This document shows, piece by piece, positions 5,617-5,802 of a stretch of 5,802 bases of DNA; within the stretch, counting starts at the first letter, position 1; each line of letters begins with the position of its first letter. The position numbers and the translations under genes were made by a program. The notes below the pieces were generated by a model. The model was not told the DNA's origin. It saw nothing but the letters and a program-made list of their open reading frames with translations, and searched no databases. The stretch is from Kofleriaceae bacterium (GTDB taxonomy: Bacteria; Myxococcota_A; Polyangia; Haliangiales; Haliangiaceae), in assembly GCA_016763395.1 (NCBI GenBank), contig JAESTW010000127.1, positions 1 through 5,802 on the forward strand, in the 5' to 3' direction.

Positions 5617-5802
5617 CGCGGCTAGTGCGTCATCCAGGCTAAAAACTTGAGTTCGACGCTGGCCAAGCTTGTCGTCGCGATCCGTCCGCCCGAGCCTCCT
5701 GTCCGACCTACACCTATTGCTTCTGCCAAACCACTCACATCGCCAGCGGAAGCGCAAAGATGACCGCCTGCGCTCATCAGGAGACGTAAGACGTAAGACG
5801 TA
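5617..5802. other. Non-coding tail downstream of the lipoprotein gene
   Basis: No gene is recognisable. A small dyad TAGC-GCG-GCTA (5614-5624) spans the lipoprotein stop codon but lacks a following T-run, so no intrinsic terminator is evident. A minus-strand open frame (5542-5757) overlaps the lipoprotein gene, has an arginine-rich, low-plausibility translation and is not called. The region ends in heptamer repeats. Confidence 0.4.
5782..5802. repeat. Heptamer tandem repeat (AGACGTA x3, continues past window)
   Basis: Three perfect, uninterrupted copies of AGACGTA end exactly at the window edge, so the full copy number is unknown. No gene covers it here. A seven-base unit is not a multiple of three, so if it lies in a promoter or coding region to the right, copy-number changes could alter expression. 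Confidence 0.75.

Noticed and set aside
5542..5757. 71-codon minus-strand open frame
   Set aside because: It overlaps the lipoprotein gene, is very arginine-rich and has no recognisable features; probably an antisense shadow.
1..5802. Defence system, mobile element or CRISPR array
   Set aside because: No cas, nuclease, integrase or transposase motif is seen, and no spaced repeat array exists; the genes are housekeeping or signalling genes.

Overview
The window looks like an ordinary chromosomal segment of a moderately GC-rich Gram-negative bacterium, most likely a delta-proteobacterial lineage in the old sense (Myxococcota or Bdellovibrionota relatives). This placement is inferred from three things: a diguanylate cyclase with an FHA sensor domain, a DUF4423 (TIGR02147-like) transcription factor with tandem helix-turn-helix domains, and a cysteine-rich lipoprotein of the kind common in those groups. 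No rRNA, tRNA, CRISPR array, transposase or phage gene is visible.

Layout from left to right. Positions 1-298 hold no convincing gene but have a dense cluster of short, partly mutually exclusive inverted repeats (1-67, alternative partner to 95). glpK (299-1780, minus) encodes glycerol kinase. A 313-base divergent gap (1781-2093) carries a plausible glpK promoter and several palindromes sharing a TCTGGTGTT / AACACC theme. On the plus strand follow an FHA-GGDEF diguanylate cyclase (2094-2984) and, three bases later and in the same frame, glutamyl-Q tRNA(Asp) synthetase (2988-3896, TTG start); they look like one operon with coupled translation. The gluQ gene converges on and overlaps by 11 bases a minus-strand regulator (3886-4848) with two XRE-type HTH domains and a C-terminal DUF4423 domain. 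A 75-base gap separates this regulator from a divergent gene for a cysteine-rich lipoprotein (4924-5616). A perfect 6-4-6 palindrome lies on the regulator's start codon. The last 186 bases are non-coding and end in three perfect copies of the heptamer AGACGTA, which run off the window.

The genes do not form one pathway. GlpK phosphorylates glycerol for central metabolism, the FHA-GGDEF protein should make c-di-GMP in response to a phosphothreonine partner, and GluQ-RS glutamylates queuosine in tRNA(Asp). The regulator and the lipoprotein look like a small envelope module of unknown function. The points most worth following up are the c-di-GMP / tRNA-modification operon, the DUF4423 regulator plus lipoprotein pair with its palindrome, and the repeated palindromes upstream of glpK.
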